DNA of 64,000 nucleotides from Salminus brasiliensis (GCF_030463535.1 NC_132891.1:7465622-7529621), one strand, 5' to 3'; positions 1-12,699 are shown, counted from the first letter of the stretch. The notes: generated by a model not told the origin, from the sequence alone. Translations and numbers: made by a program.

Positions 1-828
1 TTCTTACAGTAGGAATAATATCATGCAGATGACCAAATGATCAAGTTTAATTGACTTAAGGCCAGGAGAGTGCTCATACCACATTGCCTTTATTGACTGA
101 TGGAAATCAGTGCTGGCCTCTCTGCCATGGCCAAGGTGTTACTAATATAGCCATAGCTTAGTGCTTATGTGAGGAATTCAGACAGCATGTGTTAAGGGAT
201 CTCTCCAGTTCCCTACTGTGGCTGAGAGACGCTTGACCCTAGATGTTACAAAAACAATAAAGATCCTATCCTAATCTTAATAAGCCTGTAGTCATTTATG
301 GCAGTGTTTAATACATATGAGGCAAACCTTTCTTTTTTGCATAATGTTTTATGTAATGCGTTTACATAATCTACCTAAGACACAGCTTTAACACCTGTTC
401 TTTAGCGTGCCAGACTCCAGTAAAGCAGAGGGTGTATTGAGCATTTACCACCCTCTAGTGGTGACTTTGGGGAACCACAGTGACATTGCTGTCTGCAGCC
501 GTTGTGTATTTGTTTAATAATAAATTCATCAGGAATTGATGAAACTTCTGTTTTAGAATAAATTAGGTAAATACATGTTTATTTAGTTTGTTCATTTAAA
601 TGTAATGGTAATTTATTATAATACTAATAAGAATTTTAACATGAAATAATATAACATTTCGAAACATTGGAAATTTACAGTCATCAGAATTCAGAATATT
701 ATGACCACCCCTGGGTTTGGAATAAACCTAACCTATTATTTCAGCTCCATTTACCATATAGGAGTACTTTGTAGACTATATTTATATTTGTTGACTACAT
801 TTAATATTTTTTTGCTTTTTTCATTCAG
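1..828. other. lmbr1l intron, upstream part
   Basis: This stretch precedes the first lmbr1l exon seen in the window and must be intronic, because that exon begins in mid-codon after a polypyrimidine tract and AG at 827-828. It is AT-rich. I see no coding exon, RNA gene or clear repeat. The earlier exons, which encode the extracellular N-terminus and first membrane segments in the family, lie outside the window. Confidence 0.6.
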
Positions 829-1171
829 GCTTATGGAACTTAGTCTTCCTCTTCTCCAACCTCTCCCTGGTCTTCCTCATGCCTTTTGCCTACTTCTTTA
901 CTGAATCAGAAGGCTTCACAGGGTCCAAAAAGGTACAGATTTCTTCATATTTTATAACTCTTATAACTACTGATCTTGTGAGTGCACCAACTGAGTGCCT
1001 GTCTGCATGTTACTGTTATACTTATGTGACCATGTGCTCGTGTTGCAGGGTGTCATGGCCCGAGTTTATGAGACTGCAGTGATGCTGCTTCTCCTTAGTC
1101 TGCTGGTGCTTGGCATTGTGTGGGTGGCATCAGCTCTTCTCCACGACAACACGGCCAGAGAGAGTCTCTAC

Positions 1172-1217
<46 letters not shown>

Positions 1218-4200
1218 CAGGTGCTTAAGTCAGTGGCACTATGAGAGAAATGTGGTAACTGACCACAAGTGCAGCAAATTGAGGTTAGGTTGGACAAATT
1301 ATTTAAGATGTACAAATCTGAGGTTTTGTTTTTCATTGAATTATTATTATTATTATTATTATTAGTTTATTAATTATACATTTTTGGTAGCTAAGACCTG
1401 CAGAACAGCCATTGCTATAGTGTGCATTAAATTATGTATTAACAATATGAAAGTTGCCAACCACTCCCTTTTTAAACACATTTGTACTTGATTTTAAAGT
1501 ACATTTGCGGTTGATCTTCATTTACAGTGTAGGTGAGCCGATACATAAAATATAAATTGCAAGATGAAAAACGGGAAATTTATATATTATGAAACAGCTT
1601 GTTTTGAATAGGTAAATCTAACAATTCCAGCATACCATTAAAAACAGCAAACATGATGAGTATGTGGAGAATCATAAAATAAATAGAAATAAAAAATATA
1701 TTATGGTGCTTTCAATTTCTTTCTCCTGTCAAATTTCTATTGTTGAGACACAAGGCTTGCGATGATCTGTTAGATGTTGAATAAATCATGTGAACAGTGT
1801 GTTTTAGGGGTGTTATCTCACTCTCCTGTCTGTTGTGCTCTATTTGTGCTCCATATAGACCTGTGGGAGTACTACCTGCCCTACCTCTACTCTTGCATTT
1901 CTCTGTTTGGAGTGCTGCTGCTCTTGCGTAAGTATATGTCTGATTGTTCCTGTAAGTCTTTCAAGGATTTTTTTTAGAATACATGGAGCAGGTTAATAGT
2001 TGTTGGTCATTTAGTTCATGTGATTGGTCCTGTATGTGTGTGGTTTTTGTGTATCCATCAATTCCTTTCCTTTTCTGGCTCAACAGTGTGTACCCCCCTT
2101 GGAATGTCACGAATGTTTAGCGTCACTGGGAGCTTATTGGTTAAACCACGGGTAAGCATGTGACGTATAAGTGGGTTTTGAAACCTCTTGAGAAATGTTC
2201 TGAACTACATAATTATAATTCCAGTCTTTTCTGCTACTGTTATGTGTGTGCTGAATCTAAAACAAGGCACATGAGTAATGGAAAAATGTGTAAATCATTG
2301 TTTTACCTAATTTTGCCTGATTTGACTGTAGTGTTCAAATTTCTGATATGTTTTTAATTATTATTTATTTATTTATTTATTTATTTATTGGTCTTTTGTT
2401 CAGCTGTTGGAGAATGTAGAGGAGACCATGAACTGTGCTGTGTTTGAGGAGGCCTCGCTCTCCAGGAAGCTCAACAGTGAGTGTTGGGTTTCTATAACTT
2501 TCATAACACAATACTCATTAGGATGTACACTATATGGACACAAGTATTGGAAGTATTCAGCTCATGCTGGAATCAAGTATTAGAACCTGTGAGGATTTGA
2601 TTGCTTTCAGCAACAAGAACGTTAGTGAGGTCAGGATGTAAGTATTACCCCCCAACTCATCCCAAAAGTATTGGATAGAGCACCAACCAGCATTCCAGAG
2701 AACACAGTTCCACTACTCCACAGCTCAATGCTGGGGGGCTTTATAATTTTCTAGCCCACACCTGGCTTTAGGCATGGTGCCAGTAGGTTCATGTTTATCT
2801 GCTCCAGAGATTTCTACTGGCAGTACTTCTCTACAGGGACTAGACAAGCTGCATGTGTGCATTTGCATATCTGTGTCAGCAATGGTTGCAACTTATAACT
2901 GAAGGCATTTATTAGAAAGGGTGTTTACAAACATTTAAACAGACTGTATATTCTATTATATAGGCATCTAAATGTAATTTATTTAATACATTAAGTAAAT
3001 GGAGAAAAATATACATAATTTAAAAGAGCCTCTGTGACATTTATTGGAAGGTTGTATATAGAAATTCATTACTATGAAAAAGGAAAAGGGATTTGGGGGA
3101 AAAAACAGGTTATCTGGTCAGTATTGAGTAAATGCAAATAATATTAATAGGAAATGAGTGATTTATGCATATTGAGAGTTAAGCTATTTCTAAACCTCTC
3201 GTTAAGACTCGTATCAAGTTTCAGTAACAGAGACTTGCAGAACAGACATAGCTGCATTTTGCATTTAATTATTAATTAATAATATGAAAATAGGCAATCA
3301 CTGCCTGTTTATCAAGTTTTCTTTTCAACTAGGAGCACCTTTGATGGCAAGTCTCATTAGCGGTGTAGCTAAGCAGATACATAAAATATGGATTGATGGA
3401 TGGAAAGGAATTATTTAAAATATTATACATTATAGGGCAATCCAAGGATAGTTTAGGCATACAATTAAAAGTAGCAAAAAGATCATAACATGGATAAATA
3501 TAAATAAATAAAAAAACTGATCAATTGCAAGGGCCCTTGTTATATTATGGAAAAACAGCTAATTTTCTTTGTTTTTACTGCAAATGTTTTATAATCTAGC
3601 TAAACGTCTGTGTTTTCTTCTTTCAGAGATTCAAATATGATTCATTTAATACATTTTTGTTCTCATTTGTCTCTCAGGTAACACCTCCTGCTGGCTGAAC
3701 CTGAACATGGAGGCGATGAAGAGGCAGTTTGTGAGCGTTCAAGCTAAGCGCATGGCTCTGGGTGAGAACACTCTCCTCACAAGTACGACTGTCCTTTCAC
3801 ATCAAATGCCAACTGTCCCTCACACTCCCTCTTTCACAGAGACGCGGAGGAAGGCATCCGCATGGCAACGTAACCTGGGCTATCCACTGGTCATGCTGCT
3901 GCTGTTAGCCTTAACTGTAAGGATGAGTCTTTGTCATTCATGTACTTAACAGTCCTCTCACTGTTCAGTCGTGATGATTGCTCTTGGTGTTGCTGCTCAG
4001 GTGGTGTGTGTGCTGATGGTGTGTTTCCATGTGCTTGAACTGCTCTTTGATGAATCTGCGATGCCCAGAGGAATGGAGGTGAGGTGTTTTTGCAATCATA
4101 AAACACAAACATGAAGCATAGACATGTATGGTGAAGTTTTTGAAGGGGAATTCCACTTCTTTTTTTTCTTTTTTTTTCCAGAATTTCCACATAATTCAGT

Positions 4201-6710
4201 TGTGACATAAAGAAAGTCATTCAGAGTGGTCTAATGGGAAATTGTTGACGATAAAGAAATGCTGGTTTATTTTCAGTGGTGGAGACCAGAGGTTACAATG
4301 TCTGCAGTGTAAATATGGATGATGTATTTATCCTAAACAACCAGTTAAAGTTTTGTTTAAAAAAAAAAAGTACTTTGGGTACTAAATTGCATGTACTTCT
4401 GTGCCTTGAATTAATTCTAAACAACATATTTTAAACCAAACTTTCAACAGGCGGAGTCTCCTTGACCTTACTGTCATCAATTCTGACACTTACGTTTTCT
4501 AAAACTTAACGTTTCCCATCAAACCACTCTCTGACTTTTGTTTACATTTTAACCATTTAATTAGGCTGAAGTTTCCTAAAATAAATATAATTCCCCTTTA
4601 AGCAATAATTATAAGTATTACCTAACCATTTCCTTGTAATTACAGGATCCCCATCTGGGACTGGCTTCATTCTCCATGTTTGGCTCTCTTGGTGCTGCAG
4701 TGCAGGTGGTCCTTATCCTGTATCCTTCTCATATTTGTCCATTAAAGGGTTCACAAAAAGCAAAAACACAAACACTGTTGGAGATAGAAAGAAACTTGTC
4801 TACTGTGCAAAAACAAACCCTTTTCTCTGTGATTTTCTCTGATTTCTGTTTCCATTGCTTTAAGGAGATTACCATTATCAGACACTGCACTCAGCTATTC
4901 AGTGCCACCATGTGGACACTTTTAGAAAGCGAGGACCTTTTAAAGGAGCTAAGTGGGGCCTGTAGACTGTAGATTATGATGAACCTTACTTAATTTTTTT
5001 TTTTAAACCCTGATCATTTATAACAATAAAAAAGCCTGATCATTAATTGTGATCATTTCTTATTTCGTGTTATTACTGTAACAAACTTGGTTGGGTTTTA
5101 GCTGGGTTTCCTGAAAGCATCTTAGCACAAAGATGATTCTTAAGTGGTCGAGTGAGCATCACACTCTCTATACCAGTTAAGATGTTCTTAATACCAACAT
5201 GCTTTGGGTAAACTGGGCCCAGAATCTGATCATAAAAAGGCTTTTCTTTACACAAATTGCACCGTCTTCATTCATTGTTAGCTCATGCTTTTAACTAAAT
5301 GCTAGCACTCTGTTATGAATGTTTCTATGTGCTGTATTGGAGTCCTTAATCCCACAATGTCAGGTATCTGATGATATCGTCAGTGGTGGGCTTCTACAGC
5401 TCTCCGCTCTTCAGCAGCATGCTGCCTCGCACGCAAGACACCACCCTCACACAGGTACAGAGGCGTGACATGTTCACACGTTAACAAAAGCTCTTACACA
5501 TTTATTTTAAATGCACATTCTCACATTCTGAATCTCACCCTGTGTGTGTCTGTGTGTGTCTGTGTGTGTGTGTCTGTGCCTCCACAGATCATAGGAAACT
5601 GTGTGTCTCTGCTGGTGCTAAGCTCAGCTCTGCCTGTCTTCTCCCGCACTCTGGGTAAGCTTCTGTAAAGTAGTTTTGCCTTGTCTGTGTTAAATAAAAG
5701 TGGGAATCCTTGAAAAATGTCAGCTTCCGTCCTTGTTATAAGCATTTCAGTAGTTTTAATGAGAATTATAAATCTTTTGTAAAGCCTATAGCTATGATGT
5801 GTATAACGATCATAAAAACTTATTTATGTGAAATATATCAATTAATTTTTTTAGGAATCACAAGGTTTGATTTGTTGGGGGACTTTGGACGGTATAACTG
5901 GCTGGGGAACTTCCACATAGTTTTCCTGTATAATGTGCTCTTCGCTGGGCTCACCTCCGCCTGCCTCATCAACACAGTCACCTGGGCTGTGCAGCGGGAA
6001 CTCATCCGTGCCTTTGGTAAGTCCCATTCCGCATACTTTTTTACTTTTTTTTTTACTATTGCATAGCACCTCTGTCGTTCCTGCTAACTGCAGCTTAAAC
6101 GAACGTTGGTGAAATGAGATGGAAAACATCTGCGCCTCCGTACATATGCTTCTTTCACTTTTATTCACGATTCTGTATCTCTTAACATGTCTAGAAATGC
6201 GTAATGTGTAAATTGTGTCCTCAAAGTGTAAACTACACTTTCTGCCTGTTAGGGAAGCCAAGAGCAAGAAATGCTATTTCTCACATACTGTTGCTTTAAT
6301 TTCCCAATGTGCAAATATTAGCAACCTGTCTCATTGTGAGAATTGGTATTCTGTATGTAAACTCTCCGTGGTTCTTTAAAGTAATGCTGCAGTAGAACTC
6401 CTTTCAGTGGATGCTTCTTTTAAAATCTTTTGTAAACATTAAGAATCTTATATAAAGGATGGAGAAACACCACATAATGTCTAAATGGTGCTATAGCTGC
6501 ACTATATGGAGAAAAGATAAGATAAGATAATCCTTTATTAGTCCCGCAGTGGGGAAATTCTCAGTGTCACAGCAGGAAGGGATAGCAAGACACTCAGTTA
6601 CAAAAATAGAAAATAGTAGATAAATAATGTACACTATATACACAATATAAATAAGAATAAAAAAAGCAATAACAATATTATTTACAGGTTATTGCAAATA
6701 ACTCTTAATT

Positions 6711-6757
<47 letters not shown>

Positions 6758-7523
6758 GGGGTGGTATTGCATATAGTATTTTTGCATTGAAGGATCTCTG
6801 TTCCCTGAACATGTGTGTGTAGTATTGTAGAAAAGTATTGGGACACACTTTAATCATTAAATTCAGGTGTTTTTATTCAGTTTTTATTCTTTACACACAT
6901 TAGTGAAAGAATGGGTGGATCTAAATAGCTCTGAATTCCAGCGTGGTTCTGTAATAGGAGCCTCCTCTGTAACATTGTCAGCCGGGGTCGCCGGGTGCTG
7001 AGGATCAGAAAAGTCACCAACGCTAATAACTTCCAAACCTGCTGTTATAGCTCTTTATAGGGATACTTTTGTCCATTATAGCATATTTTGTTTTTTTTGT
7101 TTTTTTCTTCCTCAACAAAGTGTGAAAGAACGACTGCTATCAGTACCCACAGAGCGGGTCATGCCTTTGTGCTGGTCTGACAGCTCTTTGAAAAGAGGTG
7201 TGTTGCGCTGGAGCTTGCCAGTGTTTTCAGACAGGCCTCGGGTTAGGTGTTCCCAGAGCAGGCCATGTTTCCCTATGGGCTGGTCTCTTTCCTCAGATAG
7301 AAAGAGTACAATTCTCTCAGGAAAGCGAAAGGGGACAGAAGGGGAGTAGGGTCCCCCCTGGGGCCTGAAGACTGAGCAGGCCCCTTCTGCAGCGCAAACA
7401 CACCCTCTGCCCTCCACCCTACACAAACACTGTATGCATACACACCAACCCTGCTCACAAGGCAGATGGTATCTTGCAGCAGTTTCTTTCAGTTTATTTC
7501 CTTGACGTAACTGTTTTTTGGGT

Positions 7524-7558
<35 letters not shown>

Positions 7559-8018
7559 TAATAGTAATTCACTAATCTTTCATTACATAAAGTAGAGTTA
7601 ACAAAAAAAAATAAGCAGCTATTTTTTTTTTGGCTTGTGGGCTCCCCCTTCAGTTGGGGAGTGTCATTTGTGCTTTGTTCGCACCCTTATGGACCGTACT
7701 ACACAAGCTGAAGGATAGTGAAGTAAAGGATGGGTGTGGACTGAAGTGTTGCAGAGTTCTGGCAAGAGGTCTTGTGCAGCTCCATGAAAGTTGTTTTTAA
7801 GCAAATAATAAAAAAAAAAATTAGGGCTGGCAGTAAGATTTTCTTTAAGATTTTCTTTCTACAGTATGTCCTTTTGTCTATGTCTAAGACAGCAGCTTGA
7901 CATCTCTCACTCACTCTCTGCCTGCCTTGTAGGTCTCCATCGACTGCCTTTCACAGTGACCCGATCTGCAATCCCCTTCAGACTTTTAATGGCAAGCGGA
8001 CTGTCAAAAATCCAGTGA
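829..8018 (+). CDS. lmbr1l: Lmbr1l, LMBR1-family multi-pass membrane protein (3' 13 exons)
   Basis: Partial gene. Coding exons: 829-932, 1049-1172, 1859-1927, 2087-2151, 2404-2476, 3678-3761, 3840-3916, 4001-4078, 4646-4719, 5364-5454, 5588-5654, 5855-6016 and 7933-8018 (stop TGA 8016-8018). They join in phase into about 384 residues, roughly the last three quarters of the vertebrate protein (near 490 residues). The product starts with LWNLVFLFSNLSLVFLMPFA and holds family blocks such as YYLPYLYSCISLFGVLLLL, RRKASAWQRNLGYPL and RFDLLGDFGRYNWLGNF, with several hydrophobic membrane segments. The family includes the lipocalin-interacting membrane receptor; LMBR1L has also been tied to Wnt/beta-catenin restraint in lymphocytes. 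Choice of LMBR1L over LMBR1 rests on linkage to dhh and kmt2d. One intron (4720-5363) looks U12-type. The upstream exons are outside the window. Confidence 0.93.
1173..1216 (+). repeat. (GT)22 microsatellite overlapping a splice donor
   Basis: Uninterrupted GT dinucleotides begin exactly at the 5' splice site of the lmbr1l exon ending at 1172, so the donor GTGTGT is itself the first part of the array. Confidence 0.9.
1340..1366 (+). repeat. (ATT)n microsatellite
   Basis: Trinucleotide ATT array in an lmbr1l intron. Confidence 0.85.
1385..1705 (+). repeat. Unclassified dispersed repeat, copy 1
   Basis: An AT-rich segment of about 300 bp that matches 3220-3530 in the same orientation at many points: a GCAGAACAG core, TAATATGAAA-type and GATACATAAAATAT strings occur in the same order and spacing. 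It shows no coding capacity and no recognisable terminal repeats. It is a diverged repeat or an old local duplication. Confidence 0.55.
2356..2389 (+). repeat. (TTTA)n microsatellite
   Basis: Tetranucleotide TTTA array just before the lmbr1l exon at 2404. Confidence 0.85.
2520..2860 (+). mobile_element. MITE-like element, family E copy 1
   Basis: Begins with a CACTATATGGACACAAGTATT-like end, typical of short Tc1/mariner derivatives in fish, and carries the block CAGCTCAATGCTGGGGGGCT. The same block recurs at 20515-20760 (same strand) and, reverse-complemented, at 44010-44465 and 46780-47165. It has no open reading frame, so it is a non-autonomous DNA transposon. Confidence 0.65.
3220..3530 (+). 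repeat. Unclassified dispersed repeat, copy 2
   Basis: Second copy of the AT-rich repeat described at 1385-1705. It lies in a different lmbr1l intron, in the same orientation, with clear divergence. Confidence 0.55.
4720..5363 (+). other. Candidate U12-type (minor spliceosome) intron in lmbr1l
   Basis: The donor reads GTATCCTT at 4720-4727, matching the minor-class 5' splice-site consensus. A TCCTTAAT branch-site motif lies at 5343-5350, about 14 nt before the acceptor AG (5362-5363), the short spacing typical of U12 introns, and there is no strong polypyrimidine tract. The join is forced by frame: the split Leu codon CT/G continues into YLMISSVVGFYSSPLF, as in the family. Confidence 0.85.
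6515..6710 (+). mobile_element. Retroelement 3'-tail fragment
   Basis: Contains the tract AATCCTTTATTAGTCCCGCA followed by GTGGGGAAATT, a motif common in 3' ends of fish non-LTR elements and derived SINEs. A shorter related copy lies at 11455-11500. The exact family is not assigned. It sits in the last lmbr1l intron. Confidence 0.5.
6715..6756 (+). repeat. (GT)21 microsatellite
   Basis: Uninterrupted GT array in the last lmbr1l intron, directly after the retroelement tail. Confidence 0.9.
6815..7080 (+). mobile_element. Tc1-derived MITE-like remnant
   Basis: The ends read AAAAGTATTGGGACACACTT on the left and ATACTTTTGTCCATTATAG on the right, an imperfect inverted pair like the ends of the decayed Tc1 copy at 41363-42335. 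The interior is short and non-coding, as expected of an internally deleted copy. A sister copy is at 31885-32215. Confidence 0.6.
7526..7555 (+). repeat. (GT)n microsatellite
   Basis: GT dinucleotide array in the last lmbr1l intron. Confidence 0.9.
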
Positions 8019-8296
8019 CGCCGGTTGACCTTTCTCAGTTATTGGCTGTTGAAGCCATCTTCCCCTCTGGCGGAATCTCTCGGCGCCGGTCTCCGGTTGG
8101 ACCAGAGGCACATTGCGTTCAGTCCGTCAGCTGATGAGTGAGCTGGATCACCACAAGGCTGTTGGAGGATCCAAGCCGCTTGCTGTCTGAAGGAGGTTCA
8201 TGGAGCATCTCCTGAAAAGGGCCGTTACACGAACGTTTTATTTTTTGACTACAGTTTTATTGTGAACACTTCATGTGGTAATATTGAGTTCCACAA

Positions 8297-8366
<70 letters not shown>

Positions 8367-9829
8367 ACGTGTGAAGTTAAAAAAAAACTAAAGGGATTGA
8401 GGCCGTCTCTAAAGTTTCTCTAAAGGTCGTGTTCACTCACTCTGAACTGTTTGCCTTAATGACGAATGCACAGTGGTTTCAGAGGTGGGACTCGGACACA
8501 TGTCCATCCACCCAAGCTATTTCAGAGGATGACTGCGTTTCCTTTTCCCTGTCAGTGGACTGGGGGAGCTCATTTCTGCACCAGTAAACCTGTGGTGCTT
8601 TCCCCTCCTGCACCACTATTTTTAGCATTAGTTCACCAAAGTCCCATTGCCGTATTTCGGTGGGTCCTCACTACACGTCTGGAGGAAAGCAGTCACAGGA
8701 TTTCCAGTCTGACGAGGGAGGAAAGCTCCAGGGTACAGCATGACAGGATGCTGTCTACACTATGAGACAATCAAGATTTTCTAACTGGTAAAAAGGATTT
8801 TCTGACACGAGGCATGTTCGCCACTTATGGCAGAGTTTTGTGTGCAACGTAAATAAAACTTGATGCCTTGATGACTCAAATATGCATTTTTTTTTAACTG
8901 TCCTGGACCAAGGTAACTGTGAATGTATTTTTTATATATATATGTATATTTAGTGTGTTTGTTTTGTTCATTCAACCAAGTGCAATATTATACAGTAGAG
9001 AGTGTTTGATTTAAATTTACAGTATATAACACACACGCCTCTCCCAAATACATCCAAATGACTTTTGAATGGAATATGGCGTCTAGTCGAATTTACAGAA
9101 ATGCACAACAGTCTTAATAGCATTCTGTGCATCTTGATAATATACATAGTGATGGTCCGCTTGAATTACGGCAGTGACGCCATTTTTTCTGTTCTTGATT
9201 TTATCAAATGACTATTTAATTTTCCTTTTTTATAATATTTATATTCATTAACTTTTCTTTTTTCTTTTTTTTCTTCTTCTTTTTTTTCTTTTTTTTTTCA
9301 CTTCATTTGCTGTATCAGCATGTTTTAAACTGATGTCCTTTGTGCAGTGGCCAGAAGGGGACAGCGTATCCCAGTCATACTATGAGGCCTTTGCCTCATG
9401 CTTGAGCTTCCGTTTTATTCATTTGTTGTTTATATCTCCTTCATAAGGCATTCTTGCTCTCGCCTCTCTTAAGAACACATTTGCACACATATGCAGATTG
9501 GGGTCATGTTGTCCACACTTGACAGTTGGATTGCATGTTTTTGGTGTATCTGAGAGAGTGCAAGGAGTTGAGTTGTATTAATGGGAGATTAAAAGATTGT
9601 AAAATTGTAAGGTTCTCTGAGATCTCTGTCTGATGATGTGAATAATGTCTGATTTCATTTTTGTATTTTCTGTTCTTTATAAAAGCAAATAAGAAAATGT
9701 GAAAATGTTGTAACGGGGTGGTAACCCTGTAATACATTGAGATTTGAATAGGTTTTAAAATGTTGGTAACCCAATTACACTGTTTACAATACCTGTTAAT
9801 GTACCTGGAGCAGAAAAAAACAAATAAAT
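8019..9829 (+). other. lmbr1l 3' UTR and downstream flank
   Basis: Sequence after the lmbr1l stop. The first strong AATAAA is at 8852-8857; another is at 9823-9828, so the 3' end is likely near 8875 or, with a distal site, near 9845. No further reading frame with family resemblance is seen. A long (GT)n array lies at 8299-8363. Confidence 0.5.
8299..8363 (+). repeat. (GT)32 microsatellite in lmbr1l 3' UTR
   Basis: Long uninterrupted GT array between the stop codon and the first polyadenylation signal, so it is probably transcribed into the mRNA. Confidence 0.85.
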
Positions 9830-12360
9830 GTATTTCCATCTGTTTTTCTAAACACTGTCTCATTATTATTTTTTTATTTTTTTATTATTGTCTTATTTAT
9901 TTTTCAATACTATTATGGTTACTTAAATGCATTTAAAAGTGCAACAATTGAAGTGATTAGTAAAGCTCCGCTTCCCAGAAATGCCACACAGGGGGCCAAT
10001 TCCTGACGTGTTCCTAAGTGGGTTTTTGTTTTGTTTTTTTTTTTGGTCACTGCTCTGATTACGTCCTTATTTTGTTTGCTGTTGGTGGGCTTGTATTTCC
10101 ATACAGCTGCCCTCCACCCGGAGCGGCTTTAATCAGGGCCTTTATTTTGCCCCTGGTCTGTCAGCAGGCCTGCAGGAGGGATGCTGCTGCTAACCCAGCC
10201 TCCGCTTTCCCCCACACGGATGCCCCAGCCAGATAACACCCCTACATCATCAGCTCAGCTCTAGCCACTCTCTCCTTCACCCCTGCCTCTCCGTCCTCTG
10301 TCTGTTTTCCTTGTCTTGTGTTCATTTCCTTTTCTTTCTTTTCAGTCTCTCTGAACAGAAAGAGAAGTTCTGGAGCCCTTGATTGGTGTTTCTTGTTTTC
10401 CTTTGTTGGATCTGTTAATTGAGGTTAGTTTTGATTTTTGCAGTTGTTTTCCTGCTAGATTTCCTCTGTACAGATTTAGGTTCCAGCACAACGCCCCAGG
10501 AAGAAGACATGACTGAGTTAAAATCTTGGCGTGCCATAGATTCACTTGTTGTGGCTGATTAAATGATTATACTGGTTACTGTTTAAATATTAACTTTAAT
10601 TTTAAATCTTCTGTTTTTATTATCAGCTGTTAAAAGGTTCGTGTTCAACTTTTTTCTCCCTTGCAGCTTCTTCGTCACATGATCTGTGGTCTGAATGGAC
10701 ATTACATTTTAAAGCATAATGTTTAGCTCAGCAAAAGGCATACAAGCTATGAAAAAGTGCAGAAATTAGGATGCATTTATTAAGTATTAAGAGTTCTTTG
10801 ATTTATAAATACTAAGTAAGACAGTCTGCTTGTGAAAAATAAATAAATAAATAAAATTCAGATGCACTTTAATGGGCTGGTTCATGCCATTAGGATAGCT
10901 TTGCGCTGTATTGGGAGAATAATGTACTCTCAGAGTGATGTGTGGTTAGTTCTCTGGCCTAGCAACCAGTTTCGCCGTTCTACCCTTTTTCCGTCTCTGG
11001 TTGTTCTAGTGTTAGCTTTTAGCCATTGTAGTTGCTCCCCTGGCTGCAACCAAAAAAGCACTGCAGTGGCTTCCCTGCACAAATGCCCACAGCAGAGCTG
11101 CCCTGCAGTTGGTCCTTCTCCCCTCTGTAGTATTGATGTCCTTTAGGAATCTTCCTGGTGTGGTTAGCTAGACAAAATGATTGTAGCTAGGTGGCTTCGT
11201 TATTTTGTTGCACGTTTGTATGGTTAACTCTAGTCTGAGATCCACTATGTCCACTTTTCTAGGAAGCAGGTGTTAAACAGAAAACCTGGTTGGCTAGTGT
11301 TAGCTTTTAGTCGAGCACGGATGCCTTCTTACTTTCCCTGGCTTTAGCTTCCTCGCTCGCCAAGGTTGTTTTAGCATTCGGACACAAACATGAAAAAGCT
11401 GCAGTCGTGAGACTTGGTTCACATCGCTACTCTCTTATTAAACAATTTATAAGACGAGATAATCCTTTAATAGTCCCACAGTGGAGAAATTCACAATCTA
11501 TGCAAAAAAAAAAAAAAAGCATGATTTATTTCATATTATTCATGTCTTTAATTTCATTGATACATAATTCTCTATCCTCTATGCTCCTTAAATTCTAGGG
11601 TTAGGTTTACCTGTGTGTATGAAATGTACACATTAATTAACTTGCCCCACTCTGGCCATCACCACCACTATGACCAATTCAGTTTCTCTGTATTACACAA
11701 TAATTCACATCAAACCACCATGAATGACCTTGTTTACATCTTAATAATAATAAAATATGCAAAGAATTTGGACAAATCTGTACATCTGCCATTTAACATG
11801 CACTTCCTTTTATCACCAGACTGTCACACAGGAGACAGAATTGCTTGTCTCAAAGTCATTGTATTTCTCTTCCTGTACATGTTGTAAAGGGTGGACACAC
11901 ACACACACGTCTCTCCCCTTTTGAGCAGCAGAGACCGTTTAACTAGTGGGAATTATTTTAGCATATCAGACACAATGCGGGAGACAGCCAGCTTTCATGG
12001 GATGCGATAGGGTATCTTTATTGTCAAAACACAAGAATGAAGGGGGGGAAAAGGCTCAGATTAGCTTTCCTGACACTTGGCTGTTTGAAGTGTGAGCCAA
12101 AGTGCATTAGGAGCTGTTATTCCAGCGGGCAAATAGAAAACTGGTGTCAGGAAAAGGCGAGACTTCTCGCTAATCAACTGATAATGGGACACTCTGCCCG
12201 CCTGCCGCTGCGTACCTACGCCCTGGTTGCACACTCATGGCACACTCACTTCACACTCAGTTTAAGACACTCCTCAAGTGTCTAATCTCTCTTACTAAAG
12301 TCAGTCCTGTGGATCGTATGCTCTTTACATCAATACACACCTGATGTGATACATGTGAAA
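9830..12360. other. Intergenic, no gene recognised
   Basis: AT-rich intergenic DNA between lmbr1l and dhh. I see no exon with splice sites and protein-family resemblance. It holds a short retroelement tail (11455-11500) and scattered low-complexity tracts. Confidence 0.5.
11455..11500 (+). mobile_element. Retroelement tail fragment
   Basis: GATAATCCTTTAATAGTCCC followed by ACAGTGGAGAAATTC, a truncated relative of the tail at 6515-6710. Confidence 0.45.
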
Positions 12361-12369
12361 CATAAGTTA

Positions 12370-12695
12370 GGGGATATGCACCACTCTGACAGGAATCTAA
12401 CTGTGATGGCTAGACGACTGGGTCAGAACATCTCCAGAATATCAGGCAGGTTTTTCTGGTATGCAGTGGTCAGTACCTATGGTCCAAGAAAAGACCACCA
12501 GTGAACCGATGACAGGGTGATGTGTGCCCAAGGGTCACTGCTGCCATCCATGGAGGCCCCACCTCACAACATTTAGGACTTCAAAGACCTCCTACTAACA
12601 TTTTGGTGCCAGATACCACAGGGTCTGGCTTCAGAGGTCTGGTGGAGTTCGAAGTGTCAGATCTGCTGTGGCACAATATTAGGCAGGTGCTGTGA
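12370..12695 (+). mobile_element. Tc1/mariner remnant, family D copy 1
   Basis: The left part can be read as the start of a Tc1-like transposase (fragment VMARRLGQNIS). The right part resembles the extreme C-terminus (fragment MEAPPHN followed by decayed sequence). The middle is missing and stops interrupt the frame, so this is an internally deleted, inactive copy. Relatives lie at 29122-29875 and 31128-31385. Confidence 0.65.
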
Positions 12696-12699
12696 GGCT

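Noticed and set aside
3891..4220. Minus-strand open frames across lmbr1l exons
   Set aside because: Shadows of + strand exons; no splice or homology support.
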